Shown piece after piece: positions 62,501 through 64,000 of a stretch of DNA of 64,000 bases (positions within the stretch are counted from its first letter, which is position 1; every line of letters starts with the position of its first letter). The notes beneath the pieces are model-generated. The model worked only from the letters and a program-made list of their open reading frames with translations. It made no database searches and was not told the origin of the DNA. A program made the position numbers and the translations under genes. The DNA lies in assembly GCA_911728455.2 (NCBI GenBank), contig OU452221.1, positions 30,197,291-30,261,290 on the forward strand. Reading direction: 5' to 3'. The DNA comes from Marthasterias glacialis (Eukaryota > Echinodermata > Asteroidea > Forcipulatida > Asteriidae).

Positions 62501-63219
62501 TTTCATTGATCCCTCTACCACTGGCCAGCCAGAGGTTATGTCCCTCCTCTTCTATCTTCTTCATTTCACTTTCATTGATCCCTCTACCACTGGCCAGCCA
62601 GAGGTTATGTCCCTCCTCTTCTATCTTCATTTCACTTTCATTGATCCCTCTACCACTGGCCAGCCAGAGGTTATGTCCCTCCTCTTCTATCTTCTTCATA
62701 TCACTTTCATTGATCCCTCTACCACTGGCCAGCCAGAGGTTATGTTCCTCCTCTTCTATCTTCTTCATTTCACTTTCATTGATCCCTCTACCACTGGCCA
62801 GCCAGAGGTTATGTTCCTCCTTTTCTATCTTCTTCATTTCACTTTCATTGATCCCTCTACCACTGGCCAGCCAGAGGTTATGTCCCTCCTCTTCTATCTT
62901 CATTTCACTTTCATTGATCCCTCTACCACTGGCCAGCCAGAGGTTATGTCCCTCCTCTTCTATCTTCTTCATATCACTTTCATTGATCCCTCTACCACTG
63001 GCCAGCCAGAGGTTATGTTCCTCCTCTTCTATCTTCGTCATTTCACTTTCATTGATCCCTCTACCACTGGCCAGCCAGAGGTTATGTCCCTCCTCTTCTA
63101 TCTTCATTTCACTCTCATTGATCCCTCTACCACTGGCCAGCCAGAGGTTATGTCCCTCCTCTTCTATCTTATTCATTTCACTTTCATTGATCCCTCTACC
63201 ACTGGCCAGCAAGAGGCCT
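59513..63219. repeat. 66/69-bp minisatellite in the last visible plexin intron (about 55 units)
   Basis: The unit includes GTTATGTCCCTCCTCTTCTA, CACTTTCATTGATCCCTCTA and CCACTGGCCAGCCAGAG. Two length forms differ by an extra TTC in the TCTTC(TTC)ATTTC part. Units are nearly identical over 3.7 kb. All lengths are multiples of three, so several frames stay open on both strands. A single missing C near 60655 is the main break in frame. The plus (plexin-sense) strand is strongly pyrimidine-rich. Confidence 0.97.
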
Positions 63220-63776
63220 TCCCAGATAAAGATCAAGTATTTTTAAAAAAAAATTTTCAAGTAAATTCAAATATTTCAGTTCAAAACAAAATATTGATAA
63301 GACAAAAGATTTGTTCGATAACCCTCATTTGTGATCAATATTTTAACAATATAGTCCAAACTAATTTCAAGTTTGTTGATAATTTGATAGCACAACGTTG
63401 TTCAAGTTTTAATGAGTACATTTTGTTAATTCAAACTATTTTTCTAAACTATGGAAGGTTCTAAGTACAGATTGAAATGATAATAGATTGCTTTCTGATG
63501 AACAACATTAACTGGTTAAAAAATATAAAAGTTAGGTAGTCTGACTGGTTTATTTCCTGAGAGGGATTCCCTTCTTTGAAGAGGGACCCCCCCCCCCCAC
63601 CCCGAAAGGGGGATCTGTACGGGAAAAAATGCAATCAAATTCAATGGCTTCTCTTTTGCTTTTTGAAATTAGATCATGTAGGAAAGTAAGGTGAAGTTTT
63701 ACAGGTTTTCTGCAGTATCTATATCTTTAGTGTATTAAAGAGATTCTGGATCCAAGTTGTACATCGGGCCTCAAAT

Positions 63777-63930
63777 TAACCCACGGCACCCACAGCAATT
63801 GCCGTGGTGCCCTATGCTTTTGCCGTGGTGCCCTGTGCAAAGTTCCAATACAAATTAACATTTTCCTCATAGAAGTGCCCCTTGACAGATAAAACTTGCT
63901 GTGCCCTTTCAAGAGCAAAGTTCAAGGCCT
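63777..63930 (+). repeat. GTGCCCTTG-rich dispersed repeat, copy 4
   Basis: CCGTGGTGCCCTATGCTTTT, CAAAGTTCCAATACAAATTA, AAGTGCCCCTTGACAGATAA and CTGTGCCCTTTCAAGAGC follow the same order as the other copies, with more changes. Confidence 0.7.
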
Positions 63931-64000
63931 GGTACATGAACATATCCTTAAAACAGACATGTTTCTGGTTACAGATTTGAAGACACTATCATTTATACTG

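Larger units (their letters stand above)
55675..64000 (+). other. Plexin intron 10, incomplete at window end
   Basis: More than 8.3 kb. The first 3.8 kb is unassigned AT-rich DNA; the 66/69-bp minisatellite and the GTGCCCTTG repeat follow. No PSI3 exon was found before 64000. Confidence 0.75.

Noticed and set aside
59458-63464. Very long ORFs (1262, 914, 878, 380 and 300 codons) as real proteins
   Set aside because: They all lie in one tandem array whose unit is a multiple of three. Several frames on both strands are open at once and none has flanking unique coding sequence or family features.

Overview
This window is animal (metazoan) nuclear DNA: AT-rich, mostly non-coding, with spliced exons, GT-AG introns, tRNA-derived SINEs, non-LTR retrotransposons and many small inverted-repeat transposons. 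A great excess of the palindromic words TACATGTA and TAGGCCTA, together with the repeat types, suggests an invertebrate deuterostome, most likely an echinoderm. That organism call is an inference from overall impression, not from a search.

One host gene is visible. The plus strand carries the 5' part of a plexin (semaphorin receptor), best matching class A. A 5'UTR segment starts after a good acceptor near 18043. Ten coding exons run from 18237 to 55674 and encode about 815 residues: signal peptide, sema domain, PSI1, linker, PSI2 and the first IPT-like region, ending just before PSI3. All ten exons join with consistent phases (total 2446 nt, ending in phase 1) and the model contains no stop or frameshift. 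The membrane span and the cytoplasmic GAP region must lie beyond 64000. The introns are long: 17.6 kb between the last sema exon and the first PSI exon, and more than 8.3 kb after the last visible exon.

Regions: 1-18042 is upstream or 5'-intronic DNA with several small inverted-repeat elements, two copies of one TIR element (5842-6274 and 7733-8514), a GTTGGGATTTGATGG word cluster, and a 100-bp satellite (about 23 units, 13961-16777). A 5'-truncated CR1/L2-like LINE interrupts the satellite. 18043-22471 holds the first three coding exons, with a 22-bp minisatellite in intron 2. 22472-40050 is the giant intron. It contains a tRNA-derived SINE, a 67-bp near-perfect palindrome, a 79-bp hammerhead-like insertion with a 10-bp target duplication, and an apparently intact antisense LINE (EN plus RT, 943 aa). 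40051-55674 holds exons 4 to 10 among MITEs, a second SINE family and copies of a GTGCCCTTG-rich repeat. 55675-64000 is an intron dominated by a 3.7-kb, roughly 55-unit minisatellite (66/69 bp). Its unit is a multiple of three, so it produces very long but probably meaningless ORFs on both strands.

The plexin exons form the only host gene supported here. Everything else is mobile, satellite or unassigned non-coding sequence. No operons, CRISPR arrays or prokaryotic features are present.
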